A DNA stretch of 64,000 bases from Ficedula albicollis (lineage: Eukaryota; Chordata; Aves; Passeriformes; Muscicapidae): contig NC_021677.1 of assembly GCF_000247815.1 (NCBI RefSeq), positions 11,976,040-12,040,039 on the forward strand. Reading direction: 5' to 3'. The notes beneath the pieces are model-generated. The model had not been told where the DNA came from. It saw only the letters and a program-made list of their open reading frames with translations, and made no database searches. The position numbers and the translations under genes were made by a program. Numbering within the stretch: the first letter of the stretch is position 1; the number at the start of each line of letters is the position of its first letter. This document shows, one piece after another, positions 11,881-26,483 of the stretch.

Positions 11881-13449
11881 CACCATACCAGACTCAAGAT
11901 CACTCAGATCTTTTCCATGCACTCCTTCTATGAAGAAAGCTGCTATGCTGCTGTGTCAAGACAAACAGGTTATGGGATCCTTAAGAGCACAATAGACTCA
12001 AAAGAACAAGAATGGATGTAATGTGCCCTTTGAACATTACAGTCTCCAAAAACACACGAAATAAAATTCCTGTAAAGAGATAGCACTTGGCTGACTGGAT
12101 ACCATTTGTCATATTCACCCAATTACACTTCTCTGAAATCTCTATAAAGTCTCTGTAGTTCCATAAAGCCCAACTGCTCTGGATAATGCTACTGGTAAGT
12201 CCTTAAGAACAAGCCTTCCTGCAGCACTGATGAAATGCTCCTGTAAAAGCCCTTTAATAGGGTTAGGGACCTGCAGGCTGAAGTCATGCTCAGGGGGATG
12301 GCACACATTTAGGTTCTTCAAACAAGTGAAATTCAACCAATTCCTAAGCAGTGGAGTTGGCAGAAAGGCCAACACCTGCAAATCCCCACATAAAACAAGG
12401 TCTGCTGCCCCACAAATGCCATATTCTGAGCACACCAGAAGCCACTTGGGAGAACATCATTCCATCAGGCACACAGGCTAATCAAAGACTTATAAATGAG
12501 ACAGAGCACTCTGAAAGACTGCAAGGGCTCCCCTCATGCTAGGGATCATCAAGGCTTTCCGACCCTAAAGTAGCTGCTCAGTCACCTGATTTGGAGTAAA
12601 ACCTGCAGCTACTCTCTTTACAGTAAAAAGAGTGACTGCTTTCACCTAAGCAAGCAGAAGTCTGGATATTGAGGAGCAACCCAAGGACACTGAGTATTAT
12701 TTTGCCCTTCTACTGCAAAGAGCAGCAACATGAGCTCTTGGATTTCTCCCATGCCATGTTCAGAGGGCAGAGAGGGCAACAACCTATCCTTACAGGTCAC
12801 CTCTTGGTCACCACTGAACTGACCAGGAAAGTGCAGACACCAGGAACTCCTGCAGAAATGGAAATTGCATTTCCTTATGAAAAGCTTCAAAGGAATAAAG
12901 TATTTCACTGTGAATCTCACATAATAAATAAAAGCATGCCAGTCCAGGAATACACCATCACCTCTTCTGCCTGTGCAGAAGACCCTTAATAAGACTAAAA
13001 ATAATAAAGCAAAAGCATAGGGAAAAAAGGCAGAAACATGAAAGATATTTGTATGAGAAGTATCAGCAGCAAGCCAGCCACAAAACAGAAGATGCAGAGG
13101 ATCACACACTGTGCTGATGATCCAAATGGCACTGAAAGTAATGCCTGCAGTGCAGATGGCTGATAGCAGACTGCATTTGTAGCTGCACAAATAATTACAG
13201 AACCAAATGTTTTATTTTCTTCTCAAATCCTAGATGGCAAACTAGTTTAAAAATCAGCAAATTAATGAGACCTTTCTGAAAGGTTGTTGGTACTATTTCC
13301 TCCAGTAAGGTTTAGCTAAATGTCCTTTGTCCATTAAGATCTATGATACTCATTATGTCTGGCAACAGTTCTGCAGATTAACTGAGAGCAAATGCAACAG
13401 GAACACATTATTTTTTTTCTTAATTTCACATAGATAATTGTTAAGATTA

Positions 13450-15122
13450 ACTCCAGCCAAATCCTCAGCATGACCACCCAACTGCCAGAGATCAGGTTGG
13501 GAAAGCTAAAGCCCTGATAGAATTAAATCTGGCCAGAGGTGTCAAGGACAACAACACAAGTTTCTGTAAGTACACTGCAGAGTAAAGGAAGACTAGGGGA
13601 AATATGTGCCCTGCCCAGAAGGAAATGAAGACCCAGTTACCCAGGACATGGAGGGGGCTGAGGTACTCAATGACTTTTTTGACTCAGACTTCACTAGCAA
13701 GTGCTCCAGCCACACAGCCTGAGTGCAGAAGGGACAGGCAGGGACCAGGAGAATGAAGCAATGCTCTCCATAGCAGAAAGCCAGCTTTGAGACCATCCAA
13801 GGCACCTGGTGAGATGCATCTGTGGGTCCTGAGGCAACTGGCAGGAGCAGCTAAGCCTACCCATCATACTTGAGATGATGTGGCAGTCCAGGGAAGTTCC
13901 TATTGAACTCAGGCACATGGAAAATGAGATGACTGGTGACAGCAAACATGGTGGCAGTAAGGGCAGATCATGCCAGAAACAGCTGGTGGCCTGCTATGAC
14001 AGGGATACAGCACTGGTGGACAAGGGAAGAGACACAGACGTCCTCTACCTGAACTTTTGCAAAGCACTGGACAGTCTTGCACAACATCCTTGTCTCTAAA
14101 CTCCAGTGGCATGGATCTAACAGATGGAGCCCTCAGTGGATGGATGGTCACACTCACAGACATGGTCAATGGTTCAGTATACAAGTGGAGACCAGCCAGG
14201 AGTGGCAATCCCAGAGGTCAGTACTGGGACCAGTGCAGCTGCTGCTGCCATGGAGAGTGGGATCAAGGACACCCTCAGCAAATCTGCCAACACCAAGCTG
14301 TGTGGTGTGGTGATACACTGGAGGGAAGGGATGCCACCCCGAGGGACGCTGACAGGCTGGAGAGGTGGGGCTCTGTGAACCTCATGAAGTTAAACAAGGC
14401 CAAGTGCAAGGTCCTGCAGCTGGGTCAGAGCACAAGCACAGGCTGGGAGGAGAAGGACTTGGGGAGCCCTGAGGAGAAGGACTTGGGGGTGATGGCTGAT
14501 GGGAAACTCAACAGGACCCAGCCATGTGAGCTCTCATCCCAGAAACCAAAACGTGTCCTGGGCTGTATCTAAAACAGGATGAGGGAAGGGATTCTCCCAC
14601 TCTATTCAGCACTCCAAAAACCCCACCTGTGTCCAGTCTGGGGCCCACAACAAATATAAGAGGCATGTGAAGGCCAGATGAAGGCCAAAAAGAGGAACAG
14701 AGAAATGAAGTACCCTCCTACAAAGAAAGGCTGAGAGAGTTGGAGTTGTTCAGCCTGGAGAAGAGAAGGTTCAGCAAAGACCTTGTTATGGCATTCCAGT
14801 ACCTGAAGGGAGCCTACAAGAAGAATTGAGAGGGATGTTTAACAAGGGCATGTAGTGACAGGACAAGGGGGAATGGCTTCAAAATGAGAGTCAATTTAGA
14901 TTGGATATTAGAAAGAACATTTTTACTGTTTGGGTGGTGAGGCACTGCCACAGGTTGCACAGGGTAGGTGGTGGCTCCATCCCTGGCAGTGTTCAAGGCC
15001 AGGCTGCATGGAGCTCTGAGCAACCTGAAATAGTGGAAGCTGTCCCTGCCCATGGCAGGGGGGTTGGAACAAGATGATCTTTAAGGTCCCTTCCAACCCA
15101 ATCCATTTTATGATTCTGTAAC
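13450..15122 (+). mobile_element. CR1 LINE, ORF2-derived fragment with 3' end
   Basis: This is a degenerate chicken-repeat-1 non-LTR retrotransposon in plus orientation. From about 13490 the frame encodes CR1 ORF2-like residues ([14 protein letters not shown]..). At 14040-14570, across shifting frames, come the reverse transcriptase landmarks: a YLNF.KALDS-like block, a WMDG motif, a KLCG motif and then LERWGSVNLMKLNKAKCKVL and EEKDLGV. The RT C-terminal block continues to about 15040 (GNGFK, then PSLAVFKARLHGAL-like). The 3' end carries gatgatctttaaggtccctt, the ttccaaccca motif and an attctg tail. Multiple frameshifts, stops and internal deletions make it dead. A 24-bp unit around gaggagaaggacttgggg is duplicated at about 14450-14490. 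Confidence 0.95.
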
Positions 15123-15766
15123 AGCATTTTGGTCTGTTTTAATTAGAACAGTTCATCAAAATAGATCTCCAATTGTTACGACTTTAGGGGAATATGAAAC
15201 CAACGGCAATTGTAGAAATCAAATCTTCCAAATGTTCTACTTAGTTTTTTTAATTTTTTGAAAAACCCATCAGAGTCAGGTAAAATATATGGTTAGATGC
15301 ATGTATCACAGGATTTATAAAAACAAACACTGACCATTCTTGAGCAAATAACCCAAGAGACTCTCAGTGCTGAAGGGAACAACAGGAGCTCTGCAGATAC
15401 TTCAGATATGCTTTGAACTAATGAGACCCAGCTTTGAGTTAAATCAGAACAAAACTGTAGTCATAGAGGAAAAGAAACTACAGTTTAGGATCTGAAATGC
15501 CTAGGCTGACAGCTTTCAGTGAGGATGATAAGAAGCCAGGAAAAGATCTAGTGAGATGAAAACCAAAACTATTCCCCACAGCACATTGCATGTTTTAAAT
15601 AACTGAGCTACAGGGCTGCCACCACTGCCCTGGAAAGATCAGCTGAACTAATATTTGTACAGATTCATTCTCTGCAATTACACAGAACTGAACAAGATAG
15701 CATATGGCAGTAAAATGCAGGTAATGAAAATATCACCTACTGGAAGAGCTGGGTTATTTCTCGCCG
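15123..15766. other. Non-coding spacer
   Basis: This spacer lies between the CR1 tail and the second G tract. I see nothing recognisable in it. Confidence 0.6.
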
Positions 15767-16227
<461 letters not shown>

Positions 16228-18155
16228 CAACAAACACAAACTCTGAACACAATGGCAGAGAAAGAATCTGTGTCCCAAAAGAGAGAGGTGAATTTAATAA
16301 CCATGAATGATGGAGCACTAAAACACAATAGCCTTTGGGTGATCTATGCTAAAATTGTATTTAAAGTAGTTTGACGAGAAGCTCCTGAATAGGAGCAAAT
16401 TGGGAAGGAAAAAAAAAACCACCGTGACCTGGAGATACATTACCTGCAATGCAGATGGATCCAGATGACAAATGACATGACTTTCAGGAAGTGTCTTTAT
16501 CGAAAACACAGCGCTGCCAGCCACTGGAAAGATCCAGCCCTAGCAGCCAGGTTTCTCTCTCAGTACCAAAACCCAGCCAACCTCAGTTGTTAAAACAGTA
16601 CAATATAGGCACAAACAAACCAAACTCCTTAAAGTACAAAGCATCCAACCACAACAAACAGTAAATTAAATTAGCAGAAACTAGGGAAAAGTGTTGCCTG
16701 GATAAGGAGAGTTCACTTACACATACACACATTGCAGAACAAGAGTTCTCTGCCTGGACCACAATGATTCTCCCATTCCATTACTGCTGACCAGGTAAAA
16801 GGTGTCACCTGGAACAGACCTCTGCCTTTTAGATGTGGAAAACACTGTAAGCCACTGTGATGAAGAGAAAATCTGCACAGGATGACTGCTGGCTTCTTTC
16901 CCTCCCTGCCCTATACCTGTTCTATGAAACATGGGTTTGTCCAGTTGGCAGCTACTGAGCCTATTTTACATCAAACAGCACAACCTTCCAAGACACCTGT
17001 AAAATGAGAGGAACAAACAAGTCTTAACTCCTCTTGGAAACACCTCTGCAAAGCAAGAATGAAGCCTCACAGGTACTGTAATTAACCTAGAAACAATGCT
17101 GGCCTTTAAAATAACAGCATAATCGTGAAGTGTTTAACAAACAAAACACTGGTGCCAACAATAGGGTCACTGCTGCAGGTGTTCAGTGAGGTTCTCCCTG
17201 CAGTAGGCGTGCAAACACAGGCATGAATATGTAGATCAAACATGCTGCTGCTGAAATGGATTCTATTTGAGGTAATTCACTAATGCAGCATTGTACTAAC
17301 AGACCCCACTGCCTGTGTACATGTTTAGGAGAGGGCTGGAAAAAGATGGAGTTGTATTTACTGGATTTTTAAGAGTTGTAATATTAAGCTATCAGTTTAT
17401 TGAAAATCTGAAGGTGAAAGAGACTACCTAGTTTACCTTTGCTGTTCTAACAATCAAAACTAAACAAAAATACAGTAAGAATTGTAACTCTGATAGATGC
17501 TAATGAACTGAAACAGCCAAGATCCCTTTTCCTTTTTACAGGTGGTTTTATAGTTTCTATGGAATACAGTTTCTAAGGGAAGACATGTCATTTCATGATA
17601 AATACTAACCTTGAAACAAAATATTTTGTCACTTTTCCCCCCCACACACACTATCTTTATAATCCAACCTAGCACTCTTTTGCTGGAACTGAGGAAAGCA
17701 AATTTTTCATTTTGGTTTGAGTTCTTTCTCTGTATTACCTTCTATACTAGTAGCAAATACTGACAATCCTGCACAGCATTTTCAGAGGAAAATGAGTTTG
17801 TCAGATCCTGCTGCCTAAGTATATGATATTGATGTCAAGACTGGCAAGACGTTGACAGCTATCAAAGGCAGCAAAGACCATTTGGCCTCTATTTTGTTCC
17901 CTACAATGAAAACTAAGTCATTATTTCTAACAGCACTCTATGCAGATGAGGTATTCCATACAGCCTGATCTTCATACCTGGGCCCTGAATCCCCAAAACC
18001 ATGAATTCAATCTCATGAGAATGTTGCCACTAACTTCACATTGCATAAAAAGATGTATATGTATAAATCCCTCCAGGCTGGGGCTTTTAATTATAAACTC
18101 CTGAAGACAGAGGATTGTTTTCACAGTGTGCATACACAGTGCCTGCACTGAAAGA

Positions 18156-18352
18156 GACTGTTGCTCGGATTTTAAAAAAATCTTAGAAAACCATAGTAAT
18201 AATAAAGACTCTTGCTCAGATTTTAAAAAATCTTAGAAAACCATGGTAATAATAAGGCTGGGATGGTGATTTTCCTCGAGACTGTTGCTCGGATTTTAAA
18301 AAAATCTTAGAAAACCATAGTAATAATAAGGCTGGGATGGTGATTTTCCTCC
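18156..18352. repeat. Three-copy tandem repeat, 73-bp unit
   Basis: Copies start at 18156, 18207 and 18280, each with gact.ttgctc.gatttta, then an A-run, then tcttagaaaaccat. Copy 1 is truncated to 51 bp. Copies 2 and 3 share the extra aaggctgggatggtgatttt end. The first and third copies agree at positions where the second differs. Confidence 0.93.
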
Positions 18353-19668
18353 ACTTCTTTTTTTAGTGAGACATAAGTACTCAATCCTGGTGATGTCTAC
18401 AGCATTCAAAGATAATTTCAAAACAAGTTACATATTTAATCTTCCAATTTATCAGCTCCCTGTGTGAAGATGATCCTGTGAGTAAACAACCTGAAGAGCA
18501 TTGTTCTCCATTTCAAAACTAAGCTAATCTCTTTCCTTTGCTTCTGTGTGCAACCAAGTGTGGTAAATGAAATCTGCTCCCAAGACCTAAGAAGCAGCAG
18601 AAGAAAAAAAATTTACAACAGTCAGGGAGTTTGCTGCAGATGTAAACCCACCTTTTTTGTGTACAGTGAAAGGCAATTTTCTAGCTCTAGTTTTCCAATG
18701 TGTCCTTTAAAGGCCCCTTCCAACATTATTGGAACACATTTCAGCTTTTCTTTTGTTACATTAAATGTTTTTCTCCACATCTGTGCCTAACTCCCAGTCA
18801 AGGGAGTTTACTTTCTCTAGCAAAAATAACTGTAGAGAGAAAATAAACAGGAGGGGAAAAACATGACATGGGATAATACTATACAGAATCACAGGTCATA
18901 GGTTATAATAGGAAAAGGAATGAATAGTACTTTTTGACACATTTTGGGAAAAAAAAACCTAACTTGTCCCATTCAACCCTTATTTACATATTCTGGCTTT
19001 ACTTTATTTAACCCCAAATATGCTGGCATGCTTCTTCTGTTTTAAATTGAAGAAAATATAGACCTTTTAATAGCAAAATGCACTCACTACATTTACAAGT
19101 GCTTGGAAGTGTCACATCAAGTAACAGTCTCAGTACTCTTTTTGTAGCATACTAAGACACGTACATTGCATCAAATTCAATCATCTTTGTTCTTCATAAA
19201 CATTTACCATGCTCACCAATTTGAATTTATACACCTAGTTTAGCACATCAGCTTCAAGTATTTCAAATAAATCAATCAAATTTAAAACAGGTCAGGTATT
19301 TGTTATTGCAATATTTTTAGTCCAACATTCATTATGAATGACCAGAATCCCAACTGTACTACTTCTTGACTACTCTGTGAGCATTTTTGTTACATCTGAC
19401 AATTATCTTCATCTTAACTGCCTCCAATGAAATTATCACTTAGTCTAATAGTGACTCTGGATTATTCTCTCAACACTTCATAGTACATTGTGTGGTGCTA
19501 CAAAAAGCTAAGTTAAATGCCTTGCTACAGTGATGTATAAATGCAAAAATATTTTTAAAGCATTTTATTATTAAGAACCGTGATAAATTGAGAAAAGTGG
19601 TGCATTATCTGCTCTATCCAGCTTGATGTCTCAACAGAAACCAGGCAAGACATTATTTCCTCATATTG

Positions 19669-19704
19669 AAGTATATATGCATTGATATATGTGTATATAT
19701 ATAT
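19669..19704. repeat. TA-rich low-complexity tract
   Basis: The tract holds short alternating gtatata and tatgtg units ending in a short (AT)n run. Confidence 0.75.
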
Positions 19705-22700
19705 TTTAAAAAATTGGGAGAGAAAAACTGGAAAACTACTACTTTTGGAAAAAATTATCATCATTAACTGGCATGACTCAAATGCTGGATTCTTTCAGTC
19801 TTGGGTAGTTAATTGATAAACCAATTCCTTCCAGGACACACGACTTTGCTCTATGAGATGTACACAACATGCAAAAATCTGTGCTGCCAGCAAGAAATGA
19901 GAATTATGAGAAAAGCTGTGGCAGAGGAGTCAAGATGGCATGCAGACTCACAGCTTCAGAGAACGTGGAATCCATGTCCTCAAAAAGCTTTGGATTTCCA
20001 GCCAAAAATCTCCTCTGCAGCATGCAGCTTATGGCTGACACAGTTATCAAATTACTGAAAAAATAAGAGCTAACAATCATGACCCAACTAATTCATATTT
20101 CTACTAGCAACTACCTTTTTCAAATTATTGTTCTGGGCTTTAAAACACTGTCACATGAACAGTCTGCGTGGTACTGTTTGAGAGCAAAGTCAGTGCCCCA
20201 GGCAAGACATTTCAGACTCTGGAACATCATTTTCACTGCACCTGAATCAGACTGAAAATAGGGTCTGATATATGCATACCACCTCATTTTTAGGGTTCTG
20301 ATCATGAACTAACATAACTTATTAATTTTGGATATAAATATTGCCATCTAGGCCCGCTCTAGTGGCTAAGTATCTGCACAATAAAAGCTTATAGCACACC
20401 GAATGCTGAACACCAGAATAAAAGGCTGATAAAAAAATCATTCATTTTTATCTTTGCTTTCTAAACAATTTGTCAAATATTCACCAGTGCCATCAAACAG
20501 TAACCAAGGAGGAATTAAAAGAAATAAACAATAAAAAAGACACTAAGATGTTTTTTATTGTTGTTTTGAAAACTCCTTAGATTTGCACAAATACATTACA
20601 TGCAAAAAGAGTAACCTTGTCTTGAAATAAAGGATGCATAAGGTAATTAGATAAAAAAGCTGTGTCAACTCTAAATATCTGTTTTTCTTAAACTGGCAAG
20701 CAGCTGTCATTTGTGACTCTAACAAAATATCCAAAGGAACTAGATCAAAAAGATTTCAGCATTTATCCAATCTACTGTTTTTTAAACTGTTTTTTACTTG
20801 AGTTAAGCATTCTTTTTTTTCCTTCACCATGTGCTAGGTAAATGTGGTACCATGTTCTATAAACTGATGGACTGCTCTCATGCAAAGCCATAAGTATTCT
20901 TTGCTGTTCATGTACTGCTACAGATTTTCAGTATCATATGACCTCCCAAAATAGATAAAGGGCACAATACCAGCCTAATATCCAAGGAATTAAGCGGTGT
21001 AATTCTCATTAAGGTTGTGCCACTAATCCCTGCACATCCTCTACCGAAAATTTATGCTCAAATTATATATTTCTACATACTGGTAGAAATTGCAGTACTC
21101 TAGAATCAGATCATAATTACACAGGATTGCAAATTGTACATTTGTCAGTTCCTAGAAACAAAATGGATAGCCAAATCTGCAATTCCAATGGCTGCTTCAT
21201 GCTAGATATAGCTACTGCAGTCAACAATTAAGACAAAAACTGTTTTCCTTTTCTTTTTCTTCTTTTTTTCTCTAAGATTCAGGCATGTTTATCAACCCAC
21301 ACAAAGACAGGGATAAGAAATAACACAGGAAAAACCTACTGATTCTACACACTGCATAGAACAGACAAATTTTCCTCTTTAAAGCATAAGTCATATAATT
21401 GGGTATCACTGGGTTTGTGTACTTTTGGGGGTAGTTTTGTGTTATTCTCTTCTTTGCTTTTTAAAGGAAGATGAACGATAGTATCACCTTTAATTTCAAC
21501 TTGTGGATTCAAGGTGTGGAATTCACATGAATCTCCAACATGCAATTATATTGTAACAAGTGCTGCTTCCAATGTGGTTACAACTTAATAAAAATCTTCA
21601 AGACAGAAAAAGTAACCAGAATGTAGAATTTAGCAAATGTCACTCTTCATGTATTCAGAAAAAGTACAAATTGTTTCTCACCTCAAATGTTTTGATCATA
21701 AAATAAAAAACAAATCTGTTTAAAAGGACTTCAGTTTCTGATTTTTAAACCAGCACAGCTTTGGAGAGCTACCACTGGTGCAGCCATGCCCTTGTAGCAG
21801 ATCTGTTTAAGCGTGACAGAAACAGGTCCTGAGGTAATTCAAGGCATTACAGGTCTTGGATTTTGTGCTTTCCATTTTTCAACTAAGAAAACAAGCCTAA
21901 TCTAATTTGCTCCTGTGTGCCATTTAAAAATGTAACTAAACAGATCAGAGCTGAAGTAGATCAGATTAACTGCTAAAGAAAGGTTGTGTTGACAAACTGC
22001 AGAGAAAAGTTTACCAACACCTTTTGTGGATATGAAAGGCACAGCAAAAACATACAAACCTGCTTGCCAGGAGGCTGTCTTGTGTTTAACTTGCAAAGTG
22101 AAGGCTGGCAGAAAAAGATGTCATTTTCATTTAACAAACAAAATTTTTATTGAACAAGGAGCTGTTCGGATGCTGTGACATCCGTAGCAAACCATTACAG
22201 GAAAGGGCTTTCACCACCCTTTTCATATCTTTTTCATACCTGGCTGAAGTTGCCATTTTAATTATTCCACTTCACTTGGTAGAATGCCTGTTAGCAACAA
22301 TCACAGCAAAAGGAATTTCCGCCTGGCACTGATGTGCCATGCACAGCCTTGTCTCTGGACACACCTGTAAGTCTGTTACTTCCCTCCTATGAAATATTTT
22401 CAGTTAACAAGGGTAAAATGTGAGCAGAAATATGTGACTCTCAGCTTGGTTGCTGATTTCCTAGAACAGGAAGCAGATCATACCATACAATTAAAATTAA
22501 ATTCAAAATATTTGGGTCTTTGTCAGAGGAGGATTTAAGTTATCTATCTCCCATGAAACATGTGTGCTAATGTCAGATTTTGTAGAAGGCAGGGAACCTC
22601 TGGAAGTTTCAGGAAGAATTCTCATTTCTGTGGGGCTTCTATAATCAAATTAGACCAGAGTGCTCAAACTTCAAATTCCTTCACAGACAATTCATATAAT

Positions 22701-25700
22701 GAGGGGGTTCTGCCTGATTTTGTAATGAATAAAGATTTATGCATTCATACTGCCTATAATAATTTCTTCAGTTGATTAATTTCAACTAAAATTTAAAAGG
22801 GTTAATACTTCTAAAACCAACAGATTTCATAATGAAGATGGTGGCTGGATAGAGGCAAAGCCCTTAAGCAGTCTGTCTGTAGGAGGAAATTTTGGGGCTC
22901 AGCTCCTTGATATCACTAGAGCAATGAGAATACAATGGGAGGGAACATTATCAAGGACAGCTATAGGAATTCAGCTATCTAAAAGGCAGGGATCCTAGTC
23001 TCCATATGGATCCTAGGATCATTTCTTACAGATATATGCAGAAGATTCCTTCCAACATCAATACATTGTGAAGAAAAATTACTGGGTTCATTTCTTTAAT
23101 GCATAGTTCTCACAATCCCCCTTTGGGTTTGACAAAGAGCAATATAAGTGAAATAAAAAAGACAATCTTATTTTGGGGAAAGAAGGGTGGAAAATAAAGC
23201 AAATATAACTCCTTCCCCAATCTTGCTACTGATTTTTCATCCTCGAAAAGCCACATTTGTGTATGTGCAGGGTGCCTATCAGCAACACAGGGGTAACACA
23301 TTTCTGCCTTTGCAACCTCTCCTGGAGTTCCACACCAAGCAGGGCACGAGGCAGTGAGACAAGCCTGGCAGCACAATGCCAAGGTGCATCCAGCACAGCC
23401 AGGGACCCGTCCCACTGAGCTCTGAGCCACAGCCCCACTGTAAATCACCAGGAGCCAGGCAAAGGAGACGACCGCAGGTGTAATCAGCGAGCACACGTCC
23501 TCTCAGACAGAGGAAACTCTATCACACAAAGCTGGAGACCTCTTCTAGCCACATCAGATGTAATTAAACCACTTCAGGCACTGTGGGAAGCTATTTCCAA
23601 ATGCATTTAAGTAAGGCAGAAAGAATGATTTTAGCTATTGGACCATTAAAAGGGAATGAAACTAAGATTCCCCTTTGGGTCTAATCAAGACTCATACACC
23701 AGCAGATGTTTTCTTCTCCTCTCTGATAAATACATATGACTGTGTATCTTCTGGTTTCTTTATGAAACACTAATTGCCCACTGCACAGAAGGTCTAATTG
23801 ATGTAGCATGTGATCACTGTTATTTGCACATTTTTCATAGCTCTAATACTTCCGTGCACAACCCGTGAGAGTGTGTTTATTGCAGGATGCAAGGTGAGCC
23901 ATTTCAGCCTGAAGGAGCAGCTACTGAACATCACTCAGCTCCATTCTGTCAGTCCATTTTCTTGCTCACTCAGAACCTACCAAAACTAGAACAGGGTGAG
24001 GAGTCCAGCAGAATTATAGAAAGAAAGCTGGCTGGCACAAGCGAGCTAGAAATTTATAAGATAACAACAGCTTCCTGTATGTGACCCTCCAAATGTGTTT
24101 ACCATTGTGGGATGGTGTTGCACACCACCAGTGCACACACTTTATCTTCACCAGTGTCAAACTGGGGAGTAGACAGGGTGTCTGTCTGGGCTTCCAGCCC
24201 ACAGCAGTGACCCCAGCAATGAGCCCACCCACCCTCCTGAAGCTCTGTGTGCTGGCAAACCAGGCTGCTCTCCAGGGAACACAGCCCCCTGCTCCCACCT
24301 GCTGACAGAAGGACCTCTGCCTGAGCCTGGAATCTGCTTTAGAAGGACAGCTGCTGACAGTTCTTGGATGGCAGCAGAGACCTGGAATCCAGCTCAAATA
24401 TTTAGCTGCTTTATGATTATTAAAAGATTTAATTTAAGAAGAGCTGGAAGATTATAAGGAAATGCTGCCACTGACTGACAAATTTAGCACAAGCCACACT
24501 ATGTCCAGGCACTCTCCCAGCAGCACATCCACTGCTCTCCCAAAACCAACATCAGCCAGGTAGAGAGGATACACACAAAAAAAGGAAAGAACCACAGAAA
24601 CAAGGAAAACAAGCTTCCTTAAGTATTGAGTATCATTAGGAAACAGAGGCAGTCATTTAATGATATAAAAAGAAAAATGCCTTCCCAAAGTAAATAACTC
24701 AGGGAATTATTAATAATGACTCAATCACTGTTAGTTACAGACCTATGCTAATGACACGAAAACAAAAAATAGAAATGGTATCATAGCCATGGCGTGAAAA
24801 ATTAGCAACAAGACAGATGTCATCAAGTGCAAAGTGAAAAGCAAAACCATACAGAACAACATATTTCTGTTCACTCTTTACTGCAATATGCACTTGTGTT
24901 TGGCATTGTCAGTGCAAGACCACAGCAAATGCAATATTGCAGAGCTGGCTGTAAAATAAAACCCTTTGGGCTGAATTTTCACCCCAACACATAGAGATGT
25001 ACTTTGAGGATGTTTCACAATGTCAACTGGGTGTATTTACAGTCCATCACACAATGCAGTGAAAACCTCTCTGCCTCTAATGTATCTTACATTTGTCTTC
25101 AGAATAAGCTTTTTCAGAATAAAATTAGTTGTTCCTGCCAAAGAAGGCATAAAAACTACACTGTGGTATATGCTGCTTGTCATTTTGACTAGGCAGCACA
25201 ACAGCCCTTCTCATTCCACCACATTAACTATTTTCAACAGAATCTGAGCACCCCTGAAAACCCAGCCATAGACAGGTTCTCAGCATTTCATCCTTTGAAA
25301 GGCCTATACCAGCCTAAAGATAAAATACAACTATTCTGCATGGTTTTAAACCTTTCTATTTCAACAGAATACAACAAGCAATAAACAGGATAGCCATCCC
25401 CAGTGAGCTCCCAGTTGTCTTACTATCTCCTTCAATCTTGGTGACAGCTTATATTTTATATCATATCAATGAAAGAACAGCTTTCAGAAACTAAAGTTTA
25501 TTGTAAGTAAAATTAATTTCCTAAGCTCTAAAATATTTTCTTCCAAGTCTAGAGTTCACTGGATTCTTTTACCCGGAGTCTTTGTAAGAGAATGCCTATT
25601 TATGAAATGCAAAGTTTATAAACTTAATGACCTCCACAGTTTCAGAACAGAATTTTGGGGAAGAGACCCAGCACATACCCATAAATAACCTGAAAATCCA

Positions 25701-25977
25701 CTCATCTGAGGTACTGAAACACCTTTCTAAAGAATGAAACAAAGGGCACAGACTTGAACCTGAACTTATCCCACTTTCTATCTTATGCAAAGATACCTTC
25801 ATCTTCACATTTTTTCCAACAGAATAATTTGGAAATCGCTCTGACTCACGATGCACAGGATAGGAGAACTTTTTTTCCTTCTAATACTACTCAGAACATC
25901 CCATATCTTGCAAATCCTAAGGCATACAGTATTAAATTTATAAAAAACAGAGGGTGCCAGGAACAATAACAGGAAGA

Positions 25978-26020
25978 AAAAGGGAGGAAAGGAAGGACAG
26001 AGGAAAGGAAGGAAGGAAGG
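25978..26020. repeat. (GGAA)n-like purine microsatellite
   Basis: Imperfect ggaa/aggc units form a short purine-rich tract. Confidence 0.85.
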
Positions 26021-26337
26021 CAGGCAGTTAGGAAAGATTTTAATTTAAATTAAATTTCCCCTGTGCTGGTTTTTCTTGATCTTCAAAATCTGAGAATGAT
26101 ATTCAAGCCCCAAGGAGTTAATTAAGAATTTTTCCAAGCTGCATCAATACTGCCAGAATATTTCAGTATATCATTATTTGAAATAGCCAACATTTAAAAG
26201 GCATCTTCCAGGATGCCTCAAACATCTAGCAAGGTCATGATCTTTTTATTCTGCCATGGTGGCCCAGTTTCTCTGGGTGTTAATACAGTATTTCTTAATT
26301 AATATATCTGGCAGATCCAAGATATATTGGATATATG

Positions 26338-26483
26338 GTGATGTCATCATCCCTGGAGGTATTTAAAAGCTGTGTAGATGTGGTACTTAGGGGCATGAGT
26401 TAGTGGTGGACTTGGCAACATGGGGTAAATGGTTGGACTTGATGATCTTGGAGATCTTTTCTGACCAAATGATTCTAAGGTTG
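26338..26483 (+). mobile_element. CR1 LINE 3' end fragment
   Basis: A short CR1 3' fragment in plus orientation. It starts at a catccctggaggtatttaa motif, passes the ggttggacttgatgatctt motif and ends tctgacc..atgattct. It is diverged and old, and too short to hold coding sequence. Confidence 0.9.

Larger units (their letters stand above)
8815..13449. other. Non-coding with small repeats
   Basis: This block has no recognised gene. It holds a short AAAT/AAGT microsatellite (9580-9606) and two small tandem duplications (11538-11643, 11814-11880). It also has an open frame of 182 codons on the minus strand (12642-13190) that I cannot assign to any family and that is overlapped by a 106-codon frame on the other strand. 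A 97-codon minus frame at 12142-12435 is likewise unassigned. Confidence 0.6.

Noticed and set aside
16318..16524. Minus-strand frame ending at a CAG|gtaatg donor, considered as a TUB first exon
   Set aside because: The long frame ends in phase 0, whereas TUB exon 2 needs two leftover bases. The only phase-compatible frame gives a 12-residue peptide unlike any TUB N-terminus.
18690..18740. Possible sixth CR1 fragment (ctttaaaggccccttccaac)
   Set aside because: Only about 20 bases resemble a CR1 3' end and the neighbouring sequence does not continue the match.
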